The notes beneath the pieces are model-generated. The model ran no database searches and had not been told where the DNA came from. It saw only the letters and a program-made list of their open reading frames with translations. From an uncultured bacterium (GTDB taxonomy: Bacteria; Acidobacteriota; Thermoanaerobaculia; Multivoradales; J023), in contig CALFAM010000162.1 in assembly GCA_937948815.1 (NCBI GenBank), forward strand, positions 1-36,621: 36,621 nt of DNA. Direction: 5' to 3'. The position numbers and the translations under genes were made by a program. The first letter of the stretch is position 1. The number at the start of each line of letters is the position of its first letter. Below, one piece after another: positions 24,619 through 33,109 of the stretch.

Positions 24619-27087
24619 TCAGTCGTCGCCGATGGCGATCCAGCCGATGACCTCGGTCGTGTGAGCGACTTCGGTGTCGCCCGACTGCTCTTCTTCGACT
24701 TTGACCTGCACGCTCGTGCTGGTCAGGGATTGATGGCGGAGTGCGGCCGGGTCACTGCCATCGAAGGTCTGCATATCCGCAATGAATACGGGGTTGACCA
24801 CGGTCGAGCCGCCGAAGTTGATGGTGAAGAAGTTCTGGGTCACCGTATTCGCGGTGCGGCCGACGGCGACGGGCACACCACCCGCGTTGCTGTTGCCCGG
24901 CTCGATGGCGATCCAGTGGATCGTCTCGGCATTGTGGGTACCGTCATTGCCCTCTTCTTCCTGCACGCGGACCTGGAAGCCGGTCGTGGTCACGTTGCGC
25001 ACGCGCCGCGTGATGGCCTGGCCGCCGTTGCGGGTGACCGCCTGCGCCACGACCACGGGGGCCGACGGGAAGGGGCTCGAGAAGGTCACGTTGACGAAGT
25101 TCTGGTTGGTCGACGTGGCGCCGGCTTCGATGGCCAAGCCACCGATCGTACCGCGACCCGCCTCGACCGCCAGGAAGCCGACGTTCTCGGTGATGTGGCC
25201 ACCGTCGAGGTAGTCCCACTCCTCGATCTGGTACTCGAAGGAGGTGGCGCCCACGTTGCGCACGCGGATGCTCGTCGGCTGCGTGCCGTTGAACGAGGGC
25301 GGGCCCATGACCACGATCGGATTGGTCAGGGTCTCGCCGTAGCTCACGGTGCGGAACGAACTGGCGTCCGGCTGGTCGCCGACGGCCGTGCCGCTGGCGA
25401 AGTTGACGTCGCTACCGCCGCCGCTGTCGCACGAGGGGAAGCGGAAGGAGCAGATGCGGGTCGTCCAGTTGCGGGTACCGGTGGTCTCCACGTACTCGTT
25501 GGTCATCCAGAAGGTGCAACCATCAACCGGATCGACGCTAATCGAGGAGTAATCGACCCAGCGGTTGATGCCGAGCTGGGAGCCGGTACCGATCACGCAA
25601 GCGCTCTCGGACTGAAGCGTTCCGGCCGGGTCGCCTGTCTCGCGTCCGGTGAAGAAGACGCCCGGGAACGTGGCGTTGCTCGAACGCGTGTAGCTGAGAC
25701 CCATGTTGCCGGCGCTGTCCAGCGCTGCCGAGCCGACCCAGCGGCTGTCGCCGTCGCCGGGGGCCAGGGTGCCGGTGTCGGCCAGGCTGGCGGTGCCGTT
25801 GGCGCTGTTGATGTCGAACTGCGCCCAGCGGATACCCGCGATGTTGCCACCCGTGTCGATGGTGTGGTTGATCACGCCCATGTGATTGCCATCCACGAAG
25901 CGGTTGGCGAACCGATACATGGTGAACTGGCCGAGGGCGTCGAGGTTCTGGGTGGTCGCGGGCTGCTCGATGCAGTCGCGACTGAAGCCGCAGAGCTCGG
26001 CGTCGAACGCCGCCGTGGAAATGAAGGAGGTGGCGGTAAAGGTCGACGCGTTGGGGTTGTTCCAGTTGGTGCAGAAGCGCCAGAACTGGTAGCCGTCAGC
26101 GCCGGCGCCGCCGAAAGTCTGTTTGTCGATCGCCTGCACGTAGGGAGCACAGCTGCCACCGGGCGCTGCCGGGCCTTCGAGGTGAGGAGGCTGCACGGCA
26201 AAGGCCGTCGGGGTGGCTGCCGGCGACAGGCGGAAGATGTCCTGCTGGGCGTTGCCGCCGGCGAGCATGACATCGCGCTCGAAGGCGGTGAGCTGCACGC
26301 CCGAGAAGCCGCCGGGCCCAAACTGGTTGGTCATCATGTGGTACGCGCTCTGGCCCGCGCCGTCCGTCCACAGGCCGATCTTCGGGTAGTCGTTGAACTC
26401 GCCCGGGCTGACCAGGAACTCGTACAGGAAGTACGGGCCTAGCGGGTTCGAGCCCTGGGAAATGGCGAAGCACTGGCGGCCGTCCGGATTGTTCGGGCTG
26501 GTGAACTGGCTGAAGATCCAACGGTCGGCGAACTGATCGTAGAGGACGATCGGATCACCCGCGTTGTCGGTGCGGCACGGGCCGGTAAAGCCCGGTGCCT
26601 GCCAGAAGAGATTGCCGACGAAGGGGCCAGCAGCCACCGAGCCGTCGCTCTTGTTGAAGACCATCCAACCCAGGTTGATGTACTGCACGTAGAAATCACG
26701 ACCGACGTCGCCATTCACGTCCGGGGGTGCAACCAGCCCGCCGACAAGGTTGTTGTTGTCGATGTTGTTGTAGCCTTCGAACGACAGCAGGGCGCCTGGC
26801 GCGCGCCGCGTGAGGAGCGGGGCCGCGAGCGAGTCGGACTCGGTCTCGACGATCGGCCGATCGAGCAGGAAGTTGGGAATCGTGCGGTTCGGCACCTCGA
26901 TCTCGGCGCCGAAGCTGTTCGGGCTCGGAGCCAGCTTCTCGAGCTCCTGGATGGTGGGTGCCACGCCGACCTGGACGGCGGTGCGGGTGGTATGGCTGAT
27001 GGTGCCCGCGGGATCGCCCGATTGGGCCCACGTGCTCGTAGAAACTGTGGCCGCAAAGGCCGCACACAGGATGATTGCTCGCTTCAA
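24619..27087 (-). CDS. Large secreted protein with two or three H-type-lectin-like C-terminal modules
   Basis: This 822-aa protein has a signal peptide ([19 protein letters not shown]). Residues about 90-560 form an aromatic-, Asn- and Gly-rich domain ([59 protein letters not shown]) that looks like a beta-propeller of the kind found in secreted bacterial proteins of unknown role. The last 240 residues hold repeated units with the pattern NP(I/V)V.....F(N/D)G..P...R.......F....EE.....H..E...(F/W).A.E. These resemble the H-type lectin fold, which would suggest sugar binding at the surface; this is inference. The start is an unusual TTG at 27087, supported by AAGGAG 9 nt upstream and the signal peptide. 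A strong terminator follows the gene. Confidence 0.85.
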   Translation of the reverse strand: MKRAIILCAAFAATVSTSTWAQSGDPAGTISHTTRTAVQVGVAPTIQELEKLAPSPNSFGAEIEVPNRTIPNFLLDRPIVETESDSLAAPLLTRRAPGALLSFEGYNNIDNNNLVGGLVAPPDVNGDVGRDFYVQYINLGWMVFNKSDGSVAAGPFVGNLFWQAPGFTGPCRTDNAGDPIVLYDQFADRWIFSQFTSPNNPDGRQCFAISQGSNPLGPYFLYEFLVSPGEFNDYPKIGLWTDGAGQSAYHMMTNQFGPGGFSGVQLTAFERDVMLAGGNAQQDIFRLSPAATPTAFAVQPPHLEGPAAPGGSCAPYVQAIDKQTFGGAGADGYQFWRFCTNWNNPNASTFTATSFISTAAFDAELCGFSRDCIEQPATTQNLDALGQFTMYRFANRFVDGNHMGVINHTIDTGGNIAGIRWAQFDINSANGTASLADTGTLAPGDGDSRWVGSAALDSAGNMGLSYTRSSNATFPGVFFTGRETGDPAGTLQSESACVIGTGSQLGINRWVDYSSISVDPVDGCTFWMTNEYVETTGTRNWTTRICSFRFPSCDSGGGSDVNFASGTAVGDQPDASSFRTVSYGETLTNPIVVMGPPSFNGTQPTSIRVRNVGATSFEYQIEEWDYLDGGHITENVGFLAVEAGRGTIGGLAIEAGATSTNQNFVNVTFSSPFPSAPVVVAQAVTRNGGQAITRRVRNVTTTGFQVRVQEEEGNDGTHNAETIHWIAIEPGNSNAGGVPVAVGRTANTVTQNFFTINFGGSTVVNPVFIADMQTFDGSDPAALRHQSLTSTSVQVKVEEEQSGDTEVAHTTEVIGWIAIGDD

Positions 27088-27410
27088 AACCTCTCTCCTT
27101 TTGCCTGGACCACGGGAGCGAGGTGTGCGCTCACGCGCGACTCGCCCGTGGCCTTCCGAGAATCGATATGTGGCTGAATGACCGGATCGCAGCCACGGAA
27201 TGCACTACGATTGTAGCAAGGTGCAAACGCAAGCGTGCTGCGTTCGTCGCACCTCGATGCGAACGGAAAGCGAACGGCTCGTGGGTGTCCGGCTCGTCCA
27301 GGACCGGCTACAATGGCCGCGGCGCGCGTGATTTGCGGCCCTTCCTTGGCCAAATCCGCAGTCCAGCCCTTCAATACCTCATCACCCCTCTCGTTTCGGA
27401 GTCTTCCAGC
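27088..27410. other. Divergent intergenic region between the secreted protein gene and ettA
   Basis: I see no gene in this 323-nt gap. It should hold both promoters. TACAAT at 27309-27314 is a good -10 candidate for ettA, but no convincing -35 box lies 16-18 nt upstream. CTACGATTGTAG near 27207 is a short inverted repeat. GGAG precedes the ettA ATG by 9 nt. Confidence 0.5.
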
Positions 27411-29090
27411 ATGGCTGAGTTCGTCTATGTCATGAAGGGCCTGCGCAAGGCCTATACCCCCGGCAAGCCGGTACTCGACAACATCTGGCTGTCCTTTCTG
27501 CCTGGGGCCAAGATCGGGGTCCTCGGACTCAACGGCGCCGGTAAATCGACCCTGCTGAAGATCATGGCGGGTGAGATCACCGACTACGACGGCGAGGCGT
27601 GGGCCGCGGACAGGGTCAAGGTGGGGTATCTGCCGCAGGAGCCCCAGCTCGATCCGGGCAAGGATGTGCGTGGCAACGTCGAGGACGGTTTGCACGAGAT
27701 CCGCACCCTGATGCAGCGTTTCGACGCCATCAACGAGCGCTTCGCCGAAGAGATGACACCAGAGGAGATGGACAAGCTGCTCGCCGAGCAGGGCAAGGTG
27801 CAGGACCAGATCGATAGTGTCGGTGGCTGGGATCTCGACCGTACGCTCGAGATCGCCATGGATGCGCTGCGACTACCTCCTGGTGATGCCGAGGTGTCGA
27901 AGCTCTCCGGCGGAGAGCGCCGCCGGGTCGCACTGTGCCGCCTGCTGCTGGAGAAGCCGGACATTCTTCTACTCGACGAGCCGACCAACCACCTCGACGC
28001 CGAGTCGGTTGCCTGGCTCGAGCGCTTCCTGGCCGAGTACGAGGGGACGGTGGTGGCGATCACCCATGATCGCTACTTCCTCGACAACGTCGCAGGCTGG
28101 ATCCTCGAGCTTGATCGCGGCAAGGGCATTCCATGGGAAGGCAACTACTCGTCTTGGTTGGAGCAGAAGGAAGCGCGTCTGGCCCAGGAGGAGAAGCAAG
28201 AATCCTCGCGCCGTCGGACCCTCAAGCGGGAGCTGGACTGGGTGCGGATGGCGCCGCGTGCCCGACAGGCCAAGGGGAAGGCGCGCCTCTCGGCGTACGA
28301 GCAGCTCCTGGCCGAAGACCAGGCCGTGACCAAGCACGCCTCGGACCGCGAGATCCACATCCCGGCTGGGCCGCGGTTGGGCGATCTGGTGGTCGAAGCC
28401 CAACAGCTGAAGAAGGGCTTCGGCGACAAGCTCTTGATCGATGGGCTCGACTTCAAGCTGCCGCCGGCAGGCATCGTCGGCGTGATCGGCCCCAACGGCG
28501 CGGGTAAGACCACGCTCTTCCGCATGATCACGGGCGAAGAGCAGCCGGACGCAGGCGCCCTGCGTCTCGGTGACACGGTCGAGGCGTCCTACGTCGATCA
28601 GAGTCGAGACAGCCTCGATCCCGACAAGCGCGTCTTCGAGGTAATCAGCGATGACCACGAGATCGTCATGCTCGGGAAGCGGGAAGTCCCCGCGCGCGCC
28701 TACGCCTCGTGGTTCAACTTCAAAGGGTCGGACCAGCAGAAGCGGGTGGGCGATCTCTCCGGTGGTGAGCGCAACCGTGTCCATCTGGCACGGACGCTCA
28801 AGGCCGGCGGCAACTTGCTCTTGCTCGATGAGCCGACCAACGACCTCGATGTCGACACCCTGCGCGCACTCGAGGAAGCGCTACTCAAGTTTGCCGGCTG
28901 TGCGGTGGTCATCAGCCATGATCGCTGGTTCCTCGATCGCATTGCCACGCACATCCTGGCCTTCGAGGGCGACTCCGAGGTCGTGTGGTTCGCGGGCAAC
29001 TACGAAGCCTACGAGGCCGACCGCAAGCGCCGCCTGGGCGCCGATGCCGACCAGCCGCACCGCATCAAGTACAAGAAGCTGGTTCACTAG
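27411..29090 (+). CDS. ettA: Energy-dependent translational throttle protein EttA (ABC-F)
   Basis: This 559-aa protein matches EttA over its whole length. It opens MAEFVYVM, has Walker [10 protein letters not shown] (39-47), and a short arm region after [11 protein letters not shown] (about 80-130). The first signature is [20 protein letters not shown], followed by [19 protein letters not shown]. The linker includes [20 protein letters not shown]. The second ATPase has GPNGAGKTT and [15 protein letters not shown], with DEPTNDLD. It ends with [15 protein letters not shown]. EttA binds the ribosomal E site and gates entry into elongation according to the ATP/ADP ratio. As in other ABC-F proteins there are no membrane segments. 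The start at ATG 27411 matches E. coli EttA and has GGAG 9 nt upstream; the frame upstream of it is not homologous. The DNA glycosylase gene begins 67 nt downstream. Confidence 0.96.
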   Translation: MAEFVYVMKGLRKAYTPGKPVLDNIWLSFLPGAKIGVLGLNGAGKSTLLKIMAGEITDYDGEAWAADRVKVGYLPQEPQLDPGKDVRGNVEDGLHEIRTLMQRFDAINERFAEEMTPEEMDKLLAEQGKVQDQIDSVGGWDLDRTLEIAMDALRLPPGDAEVSKLSGGERRRVALCRLLLEKPDILLLDEPTNHLDAESVAWLERFLAEYEGTVVAITHDRYFLDNVAGWILELDRGKGIPWEGNYSSWLEQKEARLAQEEKQESSRRRTLKRELDWVRMAPRARQAKGKARLSAYEQLLAEDQAVTKHASDREIHIPAGPRLGDLVVEAQQLKKGFGDKLLIDGLDFKLPPAGIVGVIGPNGAGKTTLFRMITGEEQPDAGALRLGDTVEASYVDQSRDSLDPDKRVFEVISDDHEIVMLGKREVPARAYASWFNFKGSDQQKRVGDLSGGERNRVHLARTLKAGGNLLLLDEPTNDLDVDTLRALEEALLKFAGCAVVISHDRWFLDRIATHILAFEGDSEVVWFAGNYEAYEADRKRRLGADADQPHRIKYKKLVH

Positions 29091-29157
29091 GTAAACCGTC
29101 GACGATGCCGAGCGCTGCGATGTATCGGCTTGCTTGTGCCAAACGAGGCTTGATGCG

Positions 29158-29787
29158 ATGACCAGCGAAGCTTTTGTCGGGCCAGATGGTGCCAGGCGCT
29201 GCTGGTGGGCTGGCAGCGCACCCGAGTTTCTCGACTACCATGACCGGGAGTGGGGCTACCCGGTGGCCGATGACCGACGTCTGTTCGAGAAGATTGCCCT
29301 CGAGACCTTCCAATCGGGTCTCTCCTGGCGAACGATCTACAACAAGCGAGAGGCTTTCCGGCGGGCCTTCTGTGACTTCGACATCGCGCGGGTCGCTGAG
29401 TTTGGAGCAGAAGATGTGGAGCGACTCTTGGGCGACGCGTCGATCGTGCGCAATCGCGCGAAGATCGAAGCGACGATCAACAATGCGGCGCGCGCGGGTG
29501 AGCTGATCGAAGAGGTCGGGTCATTGGCTGCCTTCGTCTGGCGCTACGAGCCCGCTTCGACGTCGCGTCCCGAGCGAATGACCCACGACGTCGTGCGCCA
29601 GCTCACCACGTCTCCCGAGTCGGTACAGCTTGCCAAGGATCTCAAGAAGCGTGGCTGGCGTTTCTTCGGGCCAACCACAGCCTACGCATTCATGCAAGCC
29701 ATGGGACTGGTCAACGACCACACGGAAGACTGCTTCTGTCGGACGAAGATTCAGGTCGCGCGACGCGCATTCCAGCGGCCTGGTTGA
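29158..29787 (+). CDS. tag: DNA-3-methyladenine glycosylase I (Tag)
   Basis: This 209-aa enzyme excises 3-methyladenine from alkylated DNA. It carries the zinc-snap residues of E. coli Tag. Cys15 lies in RRCWWAG and His28 in DYHDREWGYP. His188 and Cys192 lie in GLVNDHTEDC with the same four-residue spacing as in E. coli. The HhH-type core (FQSGLSWRTIYNKREAFRRA; RNRAKIEATINNA; WRFFGPTTAYAFMQAMGLVN) is intact. The start is ATG 29158 with GAGG 9 nt upstream; an earlier in-frame codon at 29134 would add eight residues not seen in the family. It probably shares a transcript with ettA. Confidence 0.95.
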   Translation: MTSEAFVGPDGARRCWWAGSAPEFLDYHDREWGYPVADDRRLFEKIALETFQSGLSWRTIYNKREAFRRAFCDFDIARVAEFGAEDVERLLGDASIVRNRAKIEATINNAARAGELIEEVGSLAAFVWRYEPASTSRPERMTHDVVRQLTTSPESVQLAKDLKKRGWRFFGPTTAYAFMQAMGLVNDHTEDCFCRTKIQVARRAFQRPG

Positions 29788-29826
29788 GGAGCGTGCGCGG
29801 CCTGCGAGAGCGTTCAGATCGACGCG

Positions 29827-29979
29827 CTACGGCTCCGCGAACTCGTCACAGAGGTCGACTTCACATCCGAAGTTCTGCTCGTTGCAGTCGGCGCTGCAGG
29901 CATTCCATGTGGAGCTGCATCGTTCACCCTGCCCGACCAGCGTGCAGGGTGAACCGAAGCGAGTCGTGGCGAAGCAGCC
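29827..29979 (-). other. Cys-rich 50-codon open frame directly following the TGA of the metzincin gene
   Basis: After the protease TGA at 29980-29982 the same frame stays open for 50 codons and then meets TAG (29827-29829). It encodes seven cysteines in 50 residues with a balanced, acidic, protein-like composition: it opens GCFATTRFGSPC, continues CSSTWNACSADC, and ends FGCEVDLCDEFAEP. There is no ATG, GTG or TTG between the TGA and the cysteines, and no Shine-Dalgarno site. It could be read-through, a remnant of a Cys-rich domain lost by a stop mutation, or chance. The protease ends in a recognisable C-terminal tag just before the TGA, which argues that the TGA is a genuine stop. I do not recognise the Cys pattern. 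Confidence 0.35.
29922..29954. repeat. Inverted repeat (10-bp perfect stem) downstream of two convergent genes
   Basis: GTTCACCCTG and CAGGGTGAAC flank a 13-nt spacer between tag (ends 29787) and the protease gene (ends 29980). No T-run follows on either strand, so a Rho-independent terminator is not supported. It could be a processed 3' end or a chance hairpin. It lies inside the Cys-rich open frame. Confidence 0.5.
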
Positions 29980-31050
29980 TCAGGGAACGGTGGCTGACCA
30001 GGCAGTGGTGTTGCCCGACTCGAATCCGTCGGCGAAGATCTCCGCGTTTCCGAGCAAGTCCGTGGTGAAGAACCAGTTGAAGTCACCCGTGGTGACCGAC
30101 GCGAAGGTCAACCGGCGATGATTACCCTGGATCAGCGCTGACGAGGTCTGGCAGAAGGCGAAGCTCCCGCTCGTGTTCAGCCGCACCACGATGTCGCACG
30201 AGTTGGTCACGCCCACGTACTCCAAGTTGAGCGTGTAGTCGTCCGCCGTGCCTTCGATCTCGTCGAGCCCGCTCATGCCGAGCCGGACCGTAGCCACATC
30301 ATCGGCGGCCAGCGTGCGCTGCTCTTCGTCGAAGAAGGCGCCCTGCTGCATCGATGCTTCGGTATTCGGCACACCATAGAGCGCCGAAACAGCCCGGTCC
30401 GCGTTGGCGACGAAAAGATCGCCCCCAGGCAGGTTGCCAAGCGCACGGCTGTAGGTCGTCGAGTCCACCGTGGCGGGCAGCACGAAGGGGTTGTTGGTGC
30501 CGTTGCGGTACCAGTGGAGATTGACGTCATCGCCACGGACGTCGTCCGCCGAGCCGATGATGCCATCGGCGCCCGGATCGAGATCGAACGTGTTGTTCGG
30601 TCCGTCCGCGACCTTGGTGTAGTTGCGCTGAGCGGCTGGTAGACCGGATTCGGTCGCTGCATTCGGGTGGGCGATACCGATACAGTGTCCGACCTCGTGG
30701 AGGATCGTCGACTCCCAGTCGACTTCATCCGCTTCCAGCTCGCTCTCGGCGCCCAGACGAAGATTGTCGGTCGTTGTTTCCAGTGCATTCCAGACCGTGA
30801 CTACGTTGCGCATGGGGATGTCCATCTGCGGCAAGGCGGTCGACGTCGGATCGAGGCAGACACTGACCGTCAAGACCCCGCCCTGGCCGGTATAGCCGTG
30901 CGGATGCAGGATGACGTCGGGATTGGCTTCGGTCGAGCCGATGAATGCGCCAGCCTGGAGCAGGGATGGCGAGAACAGCAGGGCAAGAGAGAGGGCAATG
31001 GCCAGCCGCCTGGCGGACAAGCTCGTGCGCTGATCCTGGAAAGATTGCAT
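29980..31050 (-). CDS. Secreted matrixin-like metzincin protease with C-terminal GFESG/AWS tag
   Basis: This 356-aa protein has a signal peptide (LAIALSLALLFSPSLLQAG). The full metzincin zinc motif is at 118-128 (HEVGHCIGIAH, the HExxHxxGxxH consensus). A Met that could form the Met-turn lies in NTEASMQQGAFFD. Asp-rich stretches after the motif (FDLDPGADGIIGSADDVRGD) look calcium-binding. A C-terminal beta domain (LNLEYVGVTNSCDIVVRLN to FNWFFTTD) precedes the final tag IFADGFESGNTTAWSATVP. I have seen DGFESG and AWS endings on many secreted proteins from Acidobacteria and some gammaproteobacteria; a sorting role is plausible but unproven here. The start is ATG 31050, only 4 nt after the stop of the upstream gene, so the two genes form a unit. 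Confidence 0.88.
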   Translation of the reverse strand: MQSFQDQRTSLSARRLAIALSLALLFSPSLLQAGAFIGSTEANPDVILHPHGYTGQGGVLTVSVCLDPTSTALPQMDIPMRNVVTVWNALETTTDNLRLGAESELEADEVDWESTILHEVGHCIGIAHPNAATESGLPAAQRNYTKVADGPNNTFDLDPGADGIIGSADDVRGDDVNLHWYRNGTNNPFVLPATVDSTTYSRALGNLPGGDLFVANADRAVSALYGVPNTEASMQQGAFFDEEQRTLAADDVATVRLGMSGLDEIEGTADDYTLNLEYVGVTNSCDIVVRLNTSGSFAFCQTSSALIQGNHRRLTFASVTTGDFNWFFTTDLLGNAEIFADGFESGNTTAWSATVP

Positions 31051-31054
31051 GGGC

Positions 31055-31714
31055 TCAGTTCTCCGTGGGGGCGAGTGGCGTCAACGATGGGTGCCGCAGG
31101 AACGCGCGCAAGGTCTGCTCAGCCGCGGACAGGCCTTGAAGGTCCGTGACGTTCGGGTACTGCTCGGCGTGCCAGGCAACATCGCGCCAGACGACTTCAC
31201 GATCGAGACCTTCTCGGACGAGGCCTGTGCCCATCGGATCGTAGAGGCTCAGGTTCACGCGGAAGGTACTCCATGATGAGTCGGAGATGTGGATGTGGGT
31301 CTGATCACGTGCGAAGCGCGCCGATTCGGCTTGCCGAAGGCGCTCCTGGACCTGCGCGTGCTCGAAGCCGAGGACACCATTCTGGGCCAGCGAGTCGACG
31401 AGTGCGCGCAGGGCTTGTTCGTCAAGCGTCATGCGAAAGGCGCCTGCGCCGCGCATGTAGCGCGGGATGTGGACATGGACCGTGCCGTCGCCATAGATCC
31501 GTAGCAACGGCGTCGGGTCGTTTTCGGCCAGCTCGTCATGGCGCACGGAATAGCTGATCAGCAGATGGTCAGCAGATGTGGGGTAGTCGAATCGTGCCGG
31601 GCTTGGAGGATCGACGCCAACTGAAGCGAGTGTGGCCCCTGGCAAAGAGGCCAAGAGGCCCGTGATCAGCACAGCCGTGCACCACGGCCGACCGGTGAAA
31701 ATCTTCGAATGCAT
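31055..31714 (-). CDS. Secreted protein of unknown function coupled to the metzincin gene
   Basis: This 219-aa protein has a signal peptide (WCTAVLITGLLASLPGATLA). The mature part opens with FDYPTSADHLLISYSVRHDE, then LLRIYGDGTVHVHIPRYMRG, followed by a helical stretch (LDEQALRALVDSLAQNGVLG) and a final strand region. The IYGDG segment followed by L.......L...G...F is a pattern I have seen in small exported proteins of unknown function. The start is ATG 31714 with GGAG 7 nt upstream. It ends 4 nt before the metzincin start, so coupled translation is likely. A role as chaperone, inhibitor or activator of the protease is a guess from gene order only. Confidence 0.8.
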   Translation of the reverse strand: MHSKIFTGRPWCTAVLITGLLASLPGATLASVGVDPPSPARFDYPTSADHLLISYSVRHDELAENDPTPLLRIYGDGTVHVHIPRYMRGAGAFRMTLDEQALRALVDSLAQNGVLGFEHAQVQERLRQAESARFARDQTHIHISDSSWSTFRVNLSLYDPMGTGLVREGLDREVVWRDVAWHAEQYPNVTDLQGLSAAEQTLRAFLRHPSLTPLAPTEN

Positions 31715-32326
31715 GCAAGAGCTCCTATCTCATGTCTGACTTCGGACTTAGATCAAGCTCATTCTATGGTAGCGGTAGTGTGGCTGCCTCCGGCACAGGC
31801 AGAAGTGACGGCCCGGCCACCCTGATCGCCTCTCTCGCGATGAAATGCTGGCGCGGACCGCTGCCGCCGGCGCGAATGGGCTGCCTTCCCGACAGCAGTT
31901 CGGGCGATGACGTGAGCCGTCCGCTGCGAACCGTACGTCGGGTCTGTCGTGGTGTGAGTTGGTTGGCGTCTCTTTAGTCTTCATTGGTAAGATTTATACG
32001 AGACTTCGCCAATGCTGACGACTTCTCACCGTGTGTAACCTGCGAATGCGCGAGGTACACGGGTGTGCCAGCAGGCTTCGCGCCGAGCCTGACTGCGGTC
32101 TGAGCTCGGTTGCGGATTGGGACTTGACGCGACTTCGCGTCTCGACGACCCGGACGCCTGGCCTTCGCACGAGCCCGAGTCATTCATGAGCATCCGGTTG
32201 CAATCCTGTCGCCGCCTGCGTCTACTTCACATTCGTCGCCTTCACTCGCGAGCCTCGCAGCCACGAGCATCGACGTGATTGTGCTTCGGGCGCCATGAAT
32301 TCAACGGGCGAAAAGGAGACATCTTG
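31715..32326. other. 612-nt divergent region without a supported gene
   Basis: Short frames exist on both strands (31732-31977 plus, 31974-32183 minus), but none has a Shine-Dalgarno site, family resemblance or protein-like composition; the minus one is Arg/Lys-rich. An AT-rich patch around 31980-32000 and a small hairpin (GACGCGACTTCGCGTC, 32126-32141) are visible. The region probably holds promoters for the two divergent metzincin units and possibly an untranslated leader. Confidence 0.5.
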
Positions 32327-33109
32327 ATGTTATGCAGAATCCTCTTTGCAGTTCTATTCGCAGGTGCCAGCGGCAGCGCCGCGAAAGTTCCTACGTGGAT
32401 TGCCGATCCAGCGGGCGGCCCGCCGATCTGGCTGTCGGCCGAAGAGGCGCGGCAGGTGGACGGTTCACTCCGTTGGGAGCTCTTCTCGCCTTCGATGCAA
32501 GAGGACCTGAAGGCGCGGCTCGAGGTGGTGAAGCATCTACGCACCGAGCGTGAGCCGACGGAGACGCAGTCCCAGAGTACATGTCAGACCTATCGATCGA
32601 GTACGAGCGGTCTCGCCCTGCCCGAGATCAGCCTGTCGGCGTTTCTCGACTACGCTGAGCTGGCCGTCATCGGACGCGTGCGATCGGTGGCTCGAGGCTT
32701 CTATCGCGGACAGGTGGCCTCGCTGGTCGAGCTCGAGATCGACCGCATCCTGAAACGTCCAGAATCGGTCGCTCCGTTTACCAAGTTTCTGTTCCGATTC
32801 GGACATGCCGAGGTGGCTGCTGCCGGCGAGATGCTCTGCGTTCGCAACGAGCACTTCCCCGACCGGCCGGTTCTCGGGCGTCGCGTTCTTCTGTTCGCGG
32901 ACGGCGTGGCCGATCGCGAGCCACTGATCGTCAGCCCGCATGCTTCCGCGCTCATTCTCGAGCGCGAAGACGGCACCATCTCGCTCGGCTGGGAGCGCGG
33001 CACGTTCGCAGGGGAGCAACCCGATTGGGCGCTGATCGAACGGCAACTCGACAGGCTCGGCCTCGGCCGAGCGACGCGCGACGGTTCAGCTCCGGAGGAG
33101 AAAGAATGA
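32327..33109 (+). CDS. Secreted protein with OB/NTR-like domain, coupled to the second metzincin
   Basis: This 260-aa protein has a signal peptide (CRILFAVLFAGASGSAA). A proximal region contains IWLSAEEARQVDGSLRWELF. From about residue 105 to 210 the order of strands is SAFLDYAELAVIGRVRSVAR, then GQVASLVELEIDRILKRPES, FLFRFGHAEVA and GRRVLLFADG. The A(E/D)L.V.GRV ... (V/T).LE(V/I)..(I/V)LK ... G.RVLLF order is one I associate with five-stranded OB or NTR-like domains in small secreted proteins of Acidobacteria. Its function is unknown. AAGGAG sits 8-9 nt upstream of ATG 32327. The TGA overlaps the next start as ATGA, so translation is coupled to the metzincin downstream. Confidence 0.82.
   Translation: MLCRILFAVLFAGASGSAAKVPTWIADPAGGPPIWLSAEEARQVDGSLRWELFSPSMQEDLKARLEVVKHLRTEREPTETQSQSTCQTYRSSTSGLALPEISLSAFLDYAELAVIGRVRSVARGFYRGQVASLVELEIDRILKRPESVAPFTKFLFRFGHAEVAAAGEMLCVRNEHFPDRPVLGRRVLLFADGVADREPLIVSPHASALILEREDGTISLGWERGTFAGEQPDWALIERQLDRLGLGRATRDGSAPEEKE

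Noticed and set aside
23968-26442. 824-codon plus-strand frame opposite the secreted protein genes
   Set aside because: It crosses the terminator at 24561-24591 and two genes with signal peptides; composition is Gly/Val/His/Arg shadow type.
31974-32183. Possible 69-aa basic protein on the minus strand
   Set aside because: No Shine-Dalgarno site, no family, Arg/Lys-rich composition typical of chance frames.
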